From assembly GCA_014138725.1 (NCBI GenBank), contig JACJID010000003.1, positions 868,001 to 932,000 on the forward strand: DNA of 64,000 nt, given 5' to 3'. The notes under the pieces are model-generated. The model was not told the origin of the DNA. It made no database searches and saw nothing but the letters and a program-made list of their open reading frames with translations. Positions 8,668-17,427 of the stretch are shown one piece after another. The translations under genes and the position numbers were made by a program. Within the stretch, counting starts at the first letter, position 1. Every line of letters starts with the position of its first letter. Source of the DNA: Kutzneria viridogrisea (lineage in GTDB: Bacteria; Actinomycetota; Actinomycetes; Mycobacteriales; Pseudonocardiaceae).

Positions 8668-8845
8668 CGAGTCCCCGCGAGTCCCGCTCGGGGGTGGGCG
8701 AGTCCCGGCCTGGGGTGGGCGAGTCCCGGCCAGGCGCGCGCGAATCCCACCCGGACACCGGCGAGTCCCGGCCAGGCGCGCGCGAATCCCACCCGGACAC
8801 CGGCGAGTCCCGGTCTAGGGTGGGCAAGTCCCGGCCGGACACCGC
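8668..8845 (+). repeat. 21-bp GAGTCCCG repeat array 1
   Basis: GCGAGTCCCGGCC-type units recur every 21 bases from 8679 to 8826 (eight units, two with GAATCCC and one with AAGTCCC). One extra copy lies at 8669 and a stray one at 8902. The array starts 10 bases after the stop of the histidine kinase and reads in the direction of that gene. Since 21 is a multiple of three it creates open frames such as GESRPGA/RESHPDT; these are not credible genes. It forms part of the 8657-9084 spacer, which otherwise holds the hairpin repeats listed next and the lacI promoter. Confidence 0.8.
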
Positions 8846-8849
8846 CACG

Positions 8850-9042
8850 AAGGTGCCCTTTGCGACGACCAACGCCTCGAACGGCACCTTCATGACACCG
8901 GCGAGTCCCGCCCGGACACTGCGCCGCGAAGGTGGCTTTCACCGCACTGGACGCAGCGAAAGGACCCTTCACTGCGAACTCCCCCACCCAACCACACCAC
9001 CAAGGTGCCCTTCGCGACGACCAACGCCCCGAACGGCACTTT
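8850..9042. repeat. Three related ~41-bp imperfect hairpin repeats
   Basis: Copy 1 (8850-8890) begins AAGGTGCCCTTTGCGACGAC and ends GGCACCTT, so its ends are inverted repeats. Copy 2 (9002-9042) is nearly identical. Copy 3 (8929-8970) is diverged but keeps the AAGG...CCTT ends. They look like a dispersed intergenic palindromic element. Apparent open frames through them (KVPF...NGTF motifs) are by-products. Confidence 0.6.
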
Positions 9043-9062
9043 CAGGACACCCGCGCCGCCCC

Positions 9063-9076
9063 AGAAATCGATTACC
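9063..9076. promoter_or_regulatory. LacI-type operator upstream of the lacI-family gene
   Basis: AGAAATCGATTACC matches 12 of 14 positions of the perfect palindrome GGTAATCGATTACC found before the divergent-end GH172 gene. It lies 9-22 bases before the GTG start, a usual place for autorepression. The central CG dyad is typical for LacI-family operators. Confidence 0.65.
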
Positions 9077-9084
9077 ATCGGTTG

Positions 9085-10059
9085 GTGGCGACCATCAGTG
9101 ATGTGGCGGCACTGGCCGGGGTGTCCACGGCAACGGTGTCCCGCGTGCTCAACGGCAAGTCTACTGTGGACACCGAGCTGGTCAGCCGGGTCCGCGAGGC
9201 GGCCCGCGCGCTGGACTATCGGCCGAACACGGTGGCGCGCAACCTGCGCAGGCGGGACAGCTCGGTGCTCTCGCTGGTGATCTCCGACGTGGAGAACCCG
9301 TTCTTCACCGCGGTCGCGCGCGGGGTCGAGGACACGGCACGGGCAGCGGGCTACTCAGTGCTGCTGGGCAACTCCGACGAGGACCCGGACAAGGAGCGCG
9401 CCTACCTGGAGCTGGCGGGCCAGGCGCAGACGGCCGGGGTGGTGCTGTCCCCGACCGGCCCGGGCACGGCGCTGCCCGAGGGCACGCCGCCCGTCGTGGC
9501 GGTGGACCGGCCACTGCCGGGTGGGCGGCACGACGCGGTGCTGGTGGACACGAGGTCGGCGGCGCGGCTGGCGACTCAGCACCTGCTCGACCAGGGCTAC
9601 CAACGGGTGGCCTGCCTGACCGGTCCGCCGGGGGTGCACACCGCCGAGGACCGGCTGGCCGGGTACCGCGAGGCGCTGGCGGGCCGACCCGAACTGGTGC
9701 GCCGCAGCGAGTTCAAGGCGGCGGGCGCCCGGCAGGCCAGCGAGCTGCTCTTCGGCGAGCGGGACCGGCCGGACGCGGTACTGGTCGCGAACAGCGCGAT
9801 GGCCATCGGCCTGCTGGGAACCCTTGCCCAGCAAGGACTTCGCATCGGCAAGGACATCGGCGTGGTGTCCTTCGACGACGTGCCGTGGGCGAGCTTGGTG
9901 CACCCGGCGCTGACGGTCGTACGCCAGCCCGCGCACGAGATCGGCCGCAGGGCGGCGGGTCTGCTGCTGGACCGGATCGGCTCCGTGCGGGGCGAGGCGC
10001 ACACCGTTGTGCTGGCGGCGGAACTGGTCGTGCGGGGCAGCTCAACCCGTGAGGTGTGA
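9085..10059 (+). CDS. LacI-family transcriptional regulator
   Basis: The protein has 324 residues. The N-terminal helix-turn-helix reads ATISDVAALAGVSTATVSRV, followed by the hinge helix region RPNTVARNLRR. The periplasmic-binding-protein-like effector domain (about 60-320) includes LVISDVENPFF and GVVSFDDVPWASL. The GTG at 9085 is chosen because the HTH follows at once; a longer upstream frame runs through repeat DNA and is not credible. Its 3' end overlaps that of the convergent GH172 gene by 18 bases. Shared operators (9063 and 12525) suggest it represses itself and that glycosidase. Confidence 0.9.
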   Translation: MATISDVAALAGVSTATVSRVLNGKSTVDTELVSRVREAARALDYRPNTVARNLRRRDSSVLSLVISDVENPFFTAVARGVEDTARAAGYSVLLGNSDEDPDKERAYLELAGQAQTAGVVLSPTGPGTALPEGTPPVVAVDRPLPGGRHDAVLVDTRSAARLATQHLLDQGYQRVACLTGPPGVHTAEDRLAGYREALAGRPELVRRSEFKAAGARQASELLFGERDRPDAVLVANSAMAIGLLGTLAQQGLRIGKDIGVVSFDDVPWASLVHPALTVVRQPAHEIGRRAAGLLLDRIGSVRGEAHTVVLAAELVVRGSSTREV

Positions 10060-12501
10060 ACGGATCCGGTAGCTGGCCGCCGACCAGGCAGGCGCGCCGC
10101 CGACCGGCACGATCCGCACGGTGACGGCACTCTTGCCGGAGGTCAGCGCGGCGGGCAGTTCGAAGTTGTCGTCCAGCCAACGCGAGTGCTGGTTGGCCAG
10201 GGCCTGCGACCAGGTCCCCGCGAGCTGACCGTCCACATAGACCTGTGCACGCTGTCCGCCAAGGTTCTGGTCACTGACCCGCTCCAGGCGCACGCCCGAG
10301 TTGGTCGGCGAAACCTTGGCGCGGAAGGAGATCGCGCCGGTGGAAGCCGTCACTCCGTGGCTGACCTGCGTCCCCGACTGCCTACCCTCGTACGTCGACC
10401 GCAACGTCGTGCGCGTCTCGCCAGCCGCCTGGTAGCCGTGTGCGGCACGGCTCGTGTCCTCGGCGAGGTCGACCGCGTCGCTCGCGGCCAGGCCCGAGTC
10501 GGACCGGCCGTACCAGTAGGCCGTGGAGCCGTAGTCGGCCGGGGTCTGGTTGACCGGCCCGTGCTCGATGTCGAAGGTCAGGCCGCTGCTGAAGGACAGC
10601 GCGTCGTCGATCATCAACCGGTACGCCCCGGTGCAGTCGTGGGCGCAGCCGTCCTCGCCCACCTCGTATGCGGGTGCACCCGCCAGCGGCATCGAGTAGG
10701 TGCCGTTGAGGAAGTACCAGCCGGACTCGTAGAAGTCCTCGGTGCCGGTGCCGCTCATCGTGGGCGAGACAGCACCATCCACATAGGACCGTTCGTCGCC
10801 TTCGAGGTACTCGCGGCTGATCGGGTCCACGGTCTGGCCGCGCATCGTGTGCGTCACGCCGTAGAACACGCCCTGCCCCGTGGTGTCGACGAGGTTCCAG
10901 TCCTTGCCCTGCACGACAGGGCCGCTGTGCGAGGTCGTGGAGAAGTAGGCGAGGTTGCCGCCTGCGCCAAGACCCTTCGCCACGGCCGGATCGGCGGCCG
11001 AGGTGACCTCCACGGTCGCCCCGGTGATCGGCGCACCGGCGGCGTTGACCAGCTGCACGGTCGCGCTCCGGGCGTAGGGCATGGGCCACCAGGCGGTGTA
11101 CCAGCCGCCGTCCCCTGCGTCGATCGAGGACATCAGCGTGCGCGTGTCGTACTCGCCCAGTCCGGAGCCGAAGAACTCGCCGACCGGAGAGTCCACTGTG
11201 GAGCGTCCGTCGAAGGACAGTCGCAGCCGGGCCCCGGCCAGCAGCGCGTCGGAGGCGGCGACCTGTGCGGCGCTCACCGGGTAGCGGTAGATGTTCGACC
11301 CGGACCAGCTCTGCCCCGTGATGGCGTAGCCGTGGGCCAGTTCCTCGCCGGGGTGGGCCGGGCCGAGATCGAGCACGTCGGTGCGGACCAGGTCATCGCC
11401 GACCCGGCTGCGCACGTCGTAGCGGAACTCGGTGAAGTCCACATCGGATGCGATGGGCTGGTTGCTGATGTGCAGAAACGACTTTCCCTTGGTCAGCGCG
11501 GCGGGAATGTCGATGCTCTGGTCCGCCCAGGTGCCGCCGGGCGCCGGGGCAGCGCCCTGCCAGGTGCCTGCCGGTTTGCCGTCCACGAGCAGGTTCGCCT
11601 GCTGGTTCCCGGTCTTCGGATCGAGCCGCCGGGTCAGCCGCACGCCCTGGTTGGCCGGGTCCACCCGCACGGTGAAGGAACTGCCGCCTTGCTTGAAGGC
11701 ACGCCCGTCGTCGTCGACTCGCGGGGCGCGGGCCACCTGCGGCAGTTTGACCCGCAGCTGGGTGATCTGGCCGGATCCGGTCAGCTGGGCGAAGTCCCGC
11801 ACCGCACCAGCGGGCACGTCAGCGGTCTTCGTGACGGTCCTCGCCCCGGGCGCGACGGGTTTCGGGTCGGCGACGCCGAAGCGGCGCAGGCGGTCGACCA
11901 CGTCCTGCGCCTTGTCGGCGGGGTCGAAGGTGCGCACGCCCTCGGCATCGGCGAACTCGCGGTAGGTCACGTGGTAGAAGTTCGGGTTGTTCTGCACCGT
12001 GACCCGCATGGACTCGCGGTAGGGCATCGGCACCTTGACGACCACCCCGCCCTGGGTGTCCTGCGCGTTGGCGACCAGCGGCCACACGAAGGGCGCGCCG
12101 AGAGCACCGTTGGTGAGATCGGTCAGCTTCGCGGACAGCACGGTGCGTCCGTCCAATTCGACCTTGATCCAGCCGGTGGCCGAGACGTCGCCGAAGTCCT
12201 GGGTGAACCACATCGAGGCGATCTCGCCGGGGCCGCTGCGCTCGGCGATGACGCAGCCCTCGGTGCTCTTGCGCAGGCAGGAGTAGGTGCCCTCGAAGCC
12301 GTCCTCGTTGGCCCCGGCCCGGTCGAAGCTGGAGAACTGCCTGGCCTGACTGCCCGGCCGCAGCTGGGCGAGCGCGTCGACCTGGCGGTACAGGTCCCAG
12401 CCGATCGGTCCCTTGGCGGCCGGTTTCGGCGCCGCGGCAACGGGTGTGACCGGCACCAACAGTGCCGCCGCCACCAGGGTTCCCAACGCGGTCCAGCGCA
12501 T
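10042..12501 (-). CDS. Secreted DUF2961 / GH172-family glycoside hydrolase
   Basis: The protein has 819 residues with a signal peptide (about 1-24, AAA end). The DUF2961 catalytic region shows FSSFDRAGANEDGFEG, FTQDFGDVSATGWIKVELDG, GAPFVWPL, MPYRESMRVTVQN and GTGTEDFYESGWYF, all features of GH172 (alpha-fructofuranosidase / arabinofuranosidase and difructose-anhydride-forming enzymes). Two similar beta-sandwich segments with LLVDGKPAGTW and VYVDGQLAGTW suggest internal or C-terminal accessory domains. It exceeds the usual core length. GGGGGAG precedes the ATG at 12501; the longer open frame upstream is repeat DNA. A perfect palindromic operator sits 24 bases upstream. The substrate is unknown. 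Confidence 0.85.
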   Translation of the reverse strand: MRWTALGTLVAAALLVPVTPVAAAPKPAAKGPIGWDLYRQVDALAQLRPGSQARQFSSFDRAGANEDGFEGTYSCLRKSTEGCVIAERSGPGEIASMWFTQDFGDVSATGWIKVELDGRTVLSAKLTDLTNGALGAPFVWPLVANAQDTQGGVVVKVPMPYRESMRVTVQNNPNFYHVTYREFADAEGVRTFDPADKAQDVVDRLRRFGVADPKPVAPGARTVTKTADVPAGAVRDFAQLTGSGQITQLRVKLPQVARAPRVDDDGRAFKQGGSSFTVRVDPANQGVRLTRRLDPKTGNQQANLLVDGKPAGTWQGAAPAPGGTWADQSIDIPAALTKGKSFLHISNQPIASDVDFTEFRYDVRSRVGDDLVRTDVLDLGPAHPGEELAHGYAITGQSWSGSNIYRYPVSAAQVAASDALLAGARLRLSFDGRSTVDSPVGEFFGSGLGEYDTRTLMSSIDAGDGGWYTAWWPMPYARSATVQLVNAAGAPITGATVEVTSAADPAVAKGLGAGGNLAYFSTTSHSGPVVQGKDWNLVDTTGQGVFYGVTHTMRGQTVDPISREYLEGDERSYVDGAVSPTMSGTGTEDFYESGWYFLNGTYSMPLAGAPAYEVGEDGCAHDCTGAYRLMIDDALSFSSGLTFDIEHGPVNQTPADYGSTAYWYGRSDSGLAASDAVDLAEDTSRAAHGYQAAGETRTTLRSTYEGRQSGTQVSHGVTASTGAISFRAKVSPTNSGVRLERVSDQNLGGQRAQVYVDGQLAGTWSQALANQHSRWLDDNFELPAALTSGKSAVTVRIVPVGGAPAWSAASYRIRSHLTG

Positions 12502-12524
12502 CGACACCAGCTCCCCCAGATCCA

Positions 12525-12538
12525 GGTAATCGATTACC
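12525..12538. promoter_or_regulatory. Perfect LacI-type operator of the GH172 gene
   Basis: GGTAATCGATTACC is a perfect 14-bp palindrome located 24-37 bases upstream of the GH172 start codon. The same core (AATCGATTACC) occurs in front of the convergent lacI gene, making these two sites a likely regulon. From here to the repeat array at 12616 nothing else was seen. Confidence 0.75.
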
Positions 12539-12615
12539 GCCAACGTAGGGCGCCCGTGTCGGGGTGTCAACGCGGGCGCCCGAGTTCTGGTGATGTCATG
12601 GCATGGCCCGGCAGG

Positions 12616-12897
12616 GCGGGACTCGGGTGCGTCTGGGCGGGACTCGCAGGCAGGTAGGCGGGACTCGCGGTCAGGTGGACGGGACTCGGGCACGCCACGG
12701 CGGGACTCACGTGCACCAAGGCGGGACTCGCCAGCAGGTGAACGGGACTCGCCCACGCCAGGACGGGACTCGCAGGCAACTGGGCGGGACTCGCGCGCGC
12801 CAAGGCGGGACTCGCCAACAGGTAGGCGGGACTCGCCCACGCCAGAACGGGACTCGCCAGCAGCTGGGCGGGACTCGCCGGGGGCTGGGCGGGACTC
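12616..12897 (-). repeat. 21-bp GAGTCCCG repeat array 2
   Basis: Fourteen GGGACTC cores recur at exact 21-base steps from 12618 to 12891 (plus-strand reading); on the minus strand the unit reads GCGAGTCCCGCC. The variable part alternates between a few flavours such as caggcaggtagg and cacgccagga. The stop codon TGA of the upstream YceI-domain gene lies inside the first unit (ggcTGAGTCCCGCC). Orientation relative to the upstream gene is the same as in array 1. A long open frame through it arises only from the period of 21. Confidence 0.85.
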
Positions 12898-13720
12898 AGC
12901 CGGCGGTGGGCAGTGTGTCGCCTTGCACGGCTTGGATGTCGATCTCCACCCGCAGGGTCGTGCCGATGGCGTTGATGCCCGCCTGGAGCACCTGGTTGTA
13001 GGTGATGGAGAAGTCGTCGCGGTGCAGTTCGGTCACGGCGTGGAACGCGGCGCGCACCCCACCCCAGGCGTCCGGGCCAGTGCCCAGGTAGGTCAGGTCC
13101 AGCTGCACCGGCCTGGTGACCCCGTTGAGGGTCAACTCCCCGTCCAGCGCCCAGCGTTCCTCGCTGACCTGGGCCAGACCCGTGCTGCGGTAGGAGATCG
13201 TGTCGTTGCTGGACACGTCCAGGAAGTCCTTGGACCGCAGGTGGTCGTCGCGCATCTTGTTGCCGGTGTCGATGCTCGCGGCCTGGATCACCGCGCTCAC
13301 CGAGGAGCGCTCCACCGGCTGGGCCACCTGGATCTGCCCGGCGAACTCGTCGAACCGGCCGCGCACGCTGGACATGCCCAGGTGCCGGGCGGCGAAGCTG
13401 ACCGAGGAGTGCATCGGGTCGATGGTCCACACCCCCGGCGGCGGCAGCTGCACCCCGCCGACCCGGCTGAGCGTGATCGTGCCCAGCGGGGCCGTGCCGC
13501 CCGCGGTCACCAGCGCGGTGCGGGCCACCGGCGCGTAGCCCGCGGCGGTCAGGATCGCGGTGTAGGTCCCGGCGGGCAGCGGGTCGGTGGCCACCGCCCC
13601 GTCCTGGTCGGCGCCGGAGCGGGCGACCTGGTTGCCGCTCAGGTCGGTGACCGTGAGCACCGCGTGCTGCACCGCCCAGCCGTCGCTGGTCCGCACCAGC
13701 GCGTGCACACCTTGGCTCAT
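12896..13720 (-). CDS. Carboxypeptidase-regulatory-like domain fused to a YceI-like domain
   Basis: The protein has 274 residues from the ATG at 13720 (GAGGAG eight bases upstream; a GTG three bases earlier is less likely). Residues about 1-90 form a beta-sandwich with DGAVATDPLPAGTYTAILTAAGY, a carboxypeptidase-regulatory/SpaA-like repeat. Residues about 97-272 are a YceI-like lipocalin barrel: WTIDPMHSSVSFAARHLGMS, VRGRFDEFAGQI, DVSSNDTISYRST and GVTRPVQLDL. YceI proteins bind polyisoprenoid or other lipidic ligands. There is no signal peptide, so it is probably cytoplasmic. It is last in a four-gene operon whose other members share the beta-sandwich. Confidence 0.87.
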   Translation of the reverse strand: MSQGVHALVRTSDGWAVQHAVLTVTDLSGNQVARSGADQDGAVATDPLPAGTYTAILTAAGYAPVARTALVTAGGTAPLGTITLSRVGGVQLPPPGVWTIDPMHSSVSFAARHLGMSSVRGRFDEFAGQIQVAQPVERSSVSAVIQAASIDTGNKMRDDHLRSKDFLDVSSNDTISYRSTGLAQVSEERWALDGELTLNGVTRPVQLDLTYLGTGPDAWGGVRAAFHAVTELHRDDFSITYNQVLQAGINAIGTTLRVEIDIQAVQGDTLPTAG

Positions 13721-13730
13721 CACGAACTCC

Positions 13731-14480
13731 TCAGTAGTTCAGCTCTACGTCGTGCCGGTTGTGGTTGCCCGCGCCCACCCGCAGCGCGCTCGCCGCGGGC
13801 GGGTACCCGCTGGCGATCACCGTGTAGTCCCCCTCGGGCACGTCCTCGAACACGTAGTCCCCGTCGGCGCCGGTCGTGGTCGCCGCGAGTACCGCACCCT
13901 CGGCGTCCACCAGGGTGATCCGGGCCTGCGCCACCGGCTCCCCGTGCACGCCCGCCCGCACCACACCGCGGATCCGCCCGCCACCGGCCAGTTCCACGTC
14001 CTGGCTGACCCGGCCGGTCTCCGGCACGCGCACGGCCAGCGCCACCGGCCGGAACGAGGCCGCGCTGACCGCGAGCGTGTACGCCCCGGCGAGCAGCTCC
14101 TCGAACACGTAGCCGCCGTCCGGGCCGGTGATGCGTGAGCCGACCACCTCGCCACGCGTGTCGGCCAGGGTCACCGCCGCGCCGGAGATCGGTCGCCCGC
14201 CGGAGATCCGCACCACACCGGCGAGTCCGCTGGTGCCGGTCAGCACGACGTCCACTTCGGACACGTCCTCACCGACGAGCACGGTGTTGGCCAGCGGCTG
14301 GTGGGCCTGGGCGGTGACGATCAGCACGTGGCTGCCCGGCGCGGGCACGTCCAGGTGGTACGTACCGTCCACTTCGGACACCGCACGGCCGACCTGCCTG
14401 CCCGACACGTCGATCAGGGTCAGCGCGGCCGCACCGATCAGTGCGCCGTCCGCGCCCCGGACGCGTCCACGGATGATCAT
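13731..14480 (-). CDS. Stand-alone triple carboxypeptidase-regulatory-like domain protein
   Basis: The protein has 249 residues and is built from three tandem beta-sandwich repeats of about 80 residues. Each shows a G-x-V/I entry strand and a D-G-x-Y-x-(L/F) turn before a P/LxGxYT strand: SEVDGTYHLDVPAPGSH, GPDGGYVFEELLAGAY and GADGDYVFEDVPEGDYT. There is no signal peptide, membrane helix, LPxTG motif or catalytic domain. Such folds usually mediate protein or ligand binding on surfaces, so a cytoplasmic stand-alone form is unusual. The start overlaps the MarR stop (ATGA) and ends 10 bases before the YceI gene. Confidence 0.8.
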   Translation of the reverse strand: MIIRGRVRGADGALIGAAALTLIDVSGRQVGRAVSEVDGTYHLDVPAPGSHVLIVTAQAHQPLANTVLVGEDVSEVDVVLTGTSGLAGVVRISGGRPISGAAVTLADTRGEVVGSRITGPDGGYVFEELLAGAYTLAVSAASFRPVALAVRVPETGRVSQDVELAGGGRIRGVVRAGVHGEPVAQARITLVDAEGAVLAATTTGADGDYVFEDVPEGDYTVIASGYPPAASALRVGAGNHNRHDVELNY

Positions 14481-14941
14481 GGCTGTGCCTCCTCACGCAG
14501 CTGGCTGGGTTTGCCCTGGGCGAAATCCTCGAGCACGGCCAGCGCGTGCACGAGGGATGCCACCTGCTCGGGTGAAAGATCGCGGATGCGCTCGGCGAGG
14601 TAGCCGGTGCGCTGGTCGCGCACGCGCGCCAGCAGCGACTCCCCCGCCTCGCTCAGCTCCACGTTGCTCACCCGCTGGTCGGCCGGGTCCGGGCTGCGGG
14701 TGAGCAGCCCGTGCACGGCCAGCCAGTCCACCAGCCGGGACATGGTGGGGGCCGCGATGCCCACCCGCTCGGCCAGGTCCCCGATGCGCGACCTGCCGTG
14801 CTCGCCCAGCGTGGCCAGGGTGACCAGCCTGGTCGGGGTCAGTTCGTCGGGACCGGCCAGTACCCGCAGCCGGTGCGAGATCCCGTTGACCGCCAGCAGC
14901 AGCCTGCCCGCGAGCTGGTCGGTGCACGCCTCGTTGCGCAT
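14477..14941 (-). CDS. MarR-family transcriptional regulator
   Basis: The protein has 154 residues. The winged HTH has LTPTRLVTLATLGEHG, IGDLAERVGIAAPTMSRLVDWL and the wing LLTRSPDPADQRVSNVELSEAG, with helical dimerisation ends. Regulators of this family often control an adjacent exporter and respond to small phenolic or hydrophobic ligands. It lies 11 bases after the MFS exporter and overlaps the next gene by four, so the operon probably autoregulates. No clear inverted repeat was found in the 17428-17535 promoter region. Confidence 0.88.
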   Translation of the reverse strand: MRNEACTDQLAGRLLLAVNGISHRLRVLAGPDELTPTRLVTLATLGEHGRSRIGDLAERVGIAAPTMSRLVDWLAVHGLLTRSPDPADQRVSNVELSEAGESLLARVRDQRTGYLAERIRDLSPEQVASLVHALAVLEDFAQGKPSQLREEAQP

Positions 14942-14952
14942 CGCGGCACCCG

Positions 14953-17427
14953 CTAGCCGAAGACCACGTCGGCGGTGATCTCCTCGCCCGCCCTGGCCGT
15001 GACCCGCACGGCCACCGGCTCCTGCACGCTGGTGACCACCGTGTAGTCCCCGCTGGGCAGCCCGCCGAGCCGGTAGCTGCCGTCCGGGCCGGTCACCGCG
15101 GTGGCCACCACCTTGCCGTTGCCGTCCAGCGCCGTGACGGTCGCCCCGGCCAGTGCCGCCGCCGACCCGGTGACCACGCCGTGCACCACCGCCACCGGCG
15201 GCAGCTCGACGTCCACAGTGGACCGACCGGCCGCGGGCAGTGCCACCGGCTCGTGGTCGGCCGCGCTGGCGGTGATCACCAGCTGGCCCTCGGGCAGTTC
15301 CTCGAAGCGGAACACCCCGCTGGGCCCGGTCACGGCCTGGCCGAGGATGCGTCCCTCGGTGTCGCTGACCAGCACCGTGGCCAGGTCCAGCCCGCGACCG
15401 TCCACACCGGACCGGATGAGCCCGGTGATCACGGCGGTGCCGACCAGCTCGAAGTCCTGCACCGCGGGCACGCTCTCGCGCAGGGTCACCGCGCTGGCCT
15501 CCGGCCGGAAGCCCGGGGCGGTGACGATCACGGTGTAGCCACCGGGCCGCAGCCCGACCAGCTCGTAGCCGCCGTCCCCGCCGACCAGGACCCGGTCGAC
15601 CTGGCTGCCGTCCGGGCCGGTCACCGTGACCACGCCGCCGGGGATGCCCGAACCGCCACGGGTCCGCACCACCCCGCCCAGCGCGATCTCGCCCGAGGGC
15701 TCGACCAGTTCGGTCGGGCCGCCACCGGCCTCGGCGGCCACGGCGGCCAGTTCCGAGCCCAGCGACTCCACCGGGGCGGTGCTGCGCTTGCCCACGACCC
15801 AGGAGGCGATGGCGGCGACCACGCAGGCCACCACGGCGAACCAGAACACGATCTGCAACCCGCTCTGGAAGGGCTGGGAGATCAGGCTGGGGAAGAAGCT
15901 GCGCCCGGTGAGGAACTCGGCCTTGTCGGCGGGCAGCGTGTGCAGCACCGGGCCGAGCAGTTCCTGGATCGGGTTGTAGCCGAGGAAGGCGGCGAACAGC
16001 ACGCCGACCGCGGGCAGCGAGGCCACCTGGTGGGCGGCCTGCGCGGGCACCCCGTTGGCGATCAGGCCCTGGTCCATCACCGAGGGCAGGGTGCTGGAGA
16101 GCCCGGCGATGATCAGGCTGAAGAAGATGCCGATGGACAGCACCATGGCCGCGTTCTGGAAGGTAGCGGTCATGCCCGCACCGACACCGCGGGCGTTGCC
16201 GGGCAGGCTGTTCATCACGTCGGCGCGGTTGGGCGAGGAGAACAGGCCCATGCCAAGGCCGTTGACGAGCAGCACGATCGCGAAGACCCAGTAGTCGAAG
16301 TCCACCGGGAGCATGATCAGGAACACGAAGCTCAGCGCGGTCAGCAGCATGCCGCCGGTGGTGAAGGCGCGGGCGCCCCACTTGTCGGACAGCACCCCGG
16401 ACAGCGGGGCCGAGGCCAGGAAGCCCACGGTCAGCGGCAGCATGTAGATGCCCGCCCACAGCGGGGTGGACTCGAAGCTGTAGCCGTGCTGCGGCAGCCA
16501 GATGCCCTGCAACCAGATGATCAGCACGAACTGGAGCCCGCCGCGGCCCAGCGAGGCGAGCAGGTTGGCCAGGTTGCCCGCGGAGAACGCCCGGATCTTG
16601 AACAGGTGCAGGTCGAACAGCGGGTTGGCGACCTTGACCTCGATGACGGCGAAGGCCGCCAGCACCAGCACGCCACCGATCAGCGTGCCGTAGACCCAGG
16701 GGTTGCCCCAGCCCATGCTGGAGTCGCCGTAGGGCTGGATGCCGTAGGTGATGGCCACCAGCACGGCGATCAGGCCGACCGCGAAGGTCAGGTTGCCCCA
16801 CCAGTCCATCTTGGCCTTGTTGCGCACGCCGGTGTCGTGCAGCTTGAGGTAGGCCCAGATCGTGCCGAACACGCCGAAGGGCGCGGACACGATGAACACC
16901 AGGTGCCAGTCGACCGGGGCGAGCACGCCGCCCAGGATCAGGCCAAGGAAGGACCCGGCGATCGCGGCCACGGCGTTGATGCCCAGCGCGGTGCCGCGCT
17001 GGTTGACCGGGAACGCGTCGGTGAGGATCGCGCTGGAGTTGGCCATCAGCATGGCGCCGCCGACGCCCTGCACGACCCGCCAGCCGATCAGCCACAGCGC
17101 GGCCGGTGGGCCGTCGAACCAGGTGATCGAGAGCAGTACGGAGGACAGCGCGAAGATCGCGAAGCCCATGTTGTACATGCGGACGCGGCCGTACATGTCG
17201 CCCAGTCGCCCGAAGCTGACCACCAGCACGGCCGTGACGACGAGGAAGCCCATCATCATCCACAGCAGGTAGCTGGTGTTGTCCGGGGCGAGCGGGTTGA
17301 TGCCGATGCCCTTGAAGATGTCGGGCAGTGCGATGAGCACGATCGACGAGTTGATCGTGGCCATCAGCATGCCCAGGGTGGTGTTGGACAGCGCGATCCA
17401 CTTGTAGCGCGGGCCGAGCTCGGCCAC
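14953..17427 (-). CDS. MFS (DHA2-type, 14-TM) transporter fused to three carboxypeptidase-regulatory-like domains
   Basis: The protein has 824 residues. The start is GTG 17427, with GAGGAGGGG just upstream; an earlier GTG at 17442 lies in that ribosome site. Residues about 8-545 form a 14-helix major facilitator with motif A-like [14 protein letters not shown], motif C-like [14 protein letters not shown] and acidic D residues in helix 1 neighbourhood, as in drug/proton antiporters. A linker leads to three soluble beta-sandwich repeats (about 575-824) with [29 protein letters not shown] and [17 protein letters not shown]. Such soluble repeats on an MFS C-terminus are rare. They would face the cytoplasm if the terminus is inside. 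Confidence 0.87.
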   Translation of the reverse strand: MAELGPRYKWIALSNTTLGMLMATINSSIVLIALPDIFKGIGINPLAPDNTSYLLWMMMGFLVVTAVLVVSFGRLGDMYGRVRMYNMGFAIFALSSVLLSITWFDGPPAALWLIGWRVVQGVGGAMLMANSSAILTDAFPVNQRGTALGINAVAAIAGSFLGLILGGVLAPVDWHLVFIVSAPFGVFGTIWAYLKLHDTGVRNKAKMDWWGNLTFAVGLIAVLVAITYGIQPYGDSSMGWGNPWVYGTLIGGVLVLAAFAVIEVKVANPLFDLHLFKIRAFSAGNLANLLASLGRGGLQFVLIIWLQGIWLPQHGYSFESTPLWAGIYMLPLTVGFLASAPLSGVLSDKWGARAFTTGGMLLTALSFVFLIMLPVDFDYWVFAIVLLVNGLGMGLFSSPNRADVMNSLPGNARGVGAGMTATFQNAAMVLSIGIFFSLIIAGLSSTLPSVMDQGLIANGVPAQAAHQVASLPAVGVLFAAFLGYNPIQELLGPVLHTLPADKAEFLTGRSFFPSLISQPFQSGLQIVFWFAVVACVVAAIASWVVGKRSTAPVESLGSELAAVAAEAGGGPTELVEPSGEIALGGVVRTRGGSGIPGGVVTVTGPDGSQVDRVLVGGDGGYELVGLRPGGYTVIVTAPGFRPEASAVTLRESVPAVQDFELVGTAVITGLIRSGVDGRGLDLATVLVSDTEGRILGQAVTGPSGVFRFEELPEGQLVITASAADHEPVALPAAGRSTVDVELPPVAVVHGVVTGSAAALAGATVTALDGNGKVVATAVTGPDGSYRLGGLPSGDYTVVTSVQEPVAVRVTARAGEEITADVVFG

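Noticed and set aside
8694-9101. Protein-coding frames with GESRPGA-type heptads or KVPF/NGTF motifs
   Set aside because: They come from DNA repeats whose period is a multiple of three. They appear in several frames and lack ribosome sites.
12502-12840. N-terminal extension of the GH172 protein through the repeat array
   Set aside because: The signal peptide and ribosome site place the start at 12501, and the operator lies inside the proposed extension.
12616-12897. CRISPR-like array
   Set aside because: The conserved core is only about 8-12 bases, the period is 21, and the intervening parts are themselves related. No cas genes are near.
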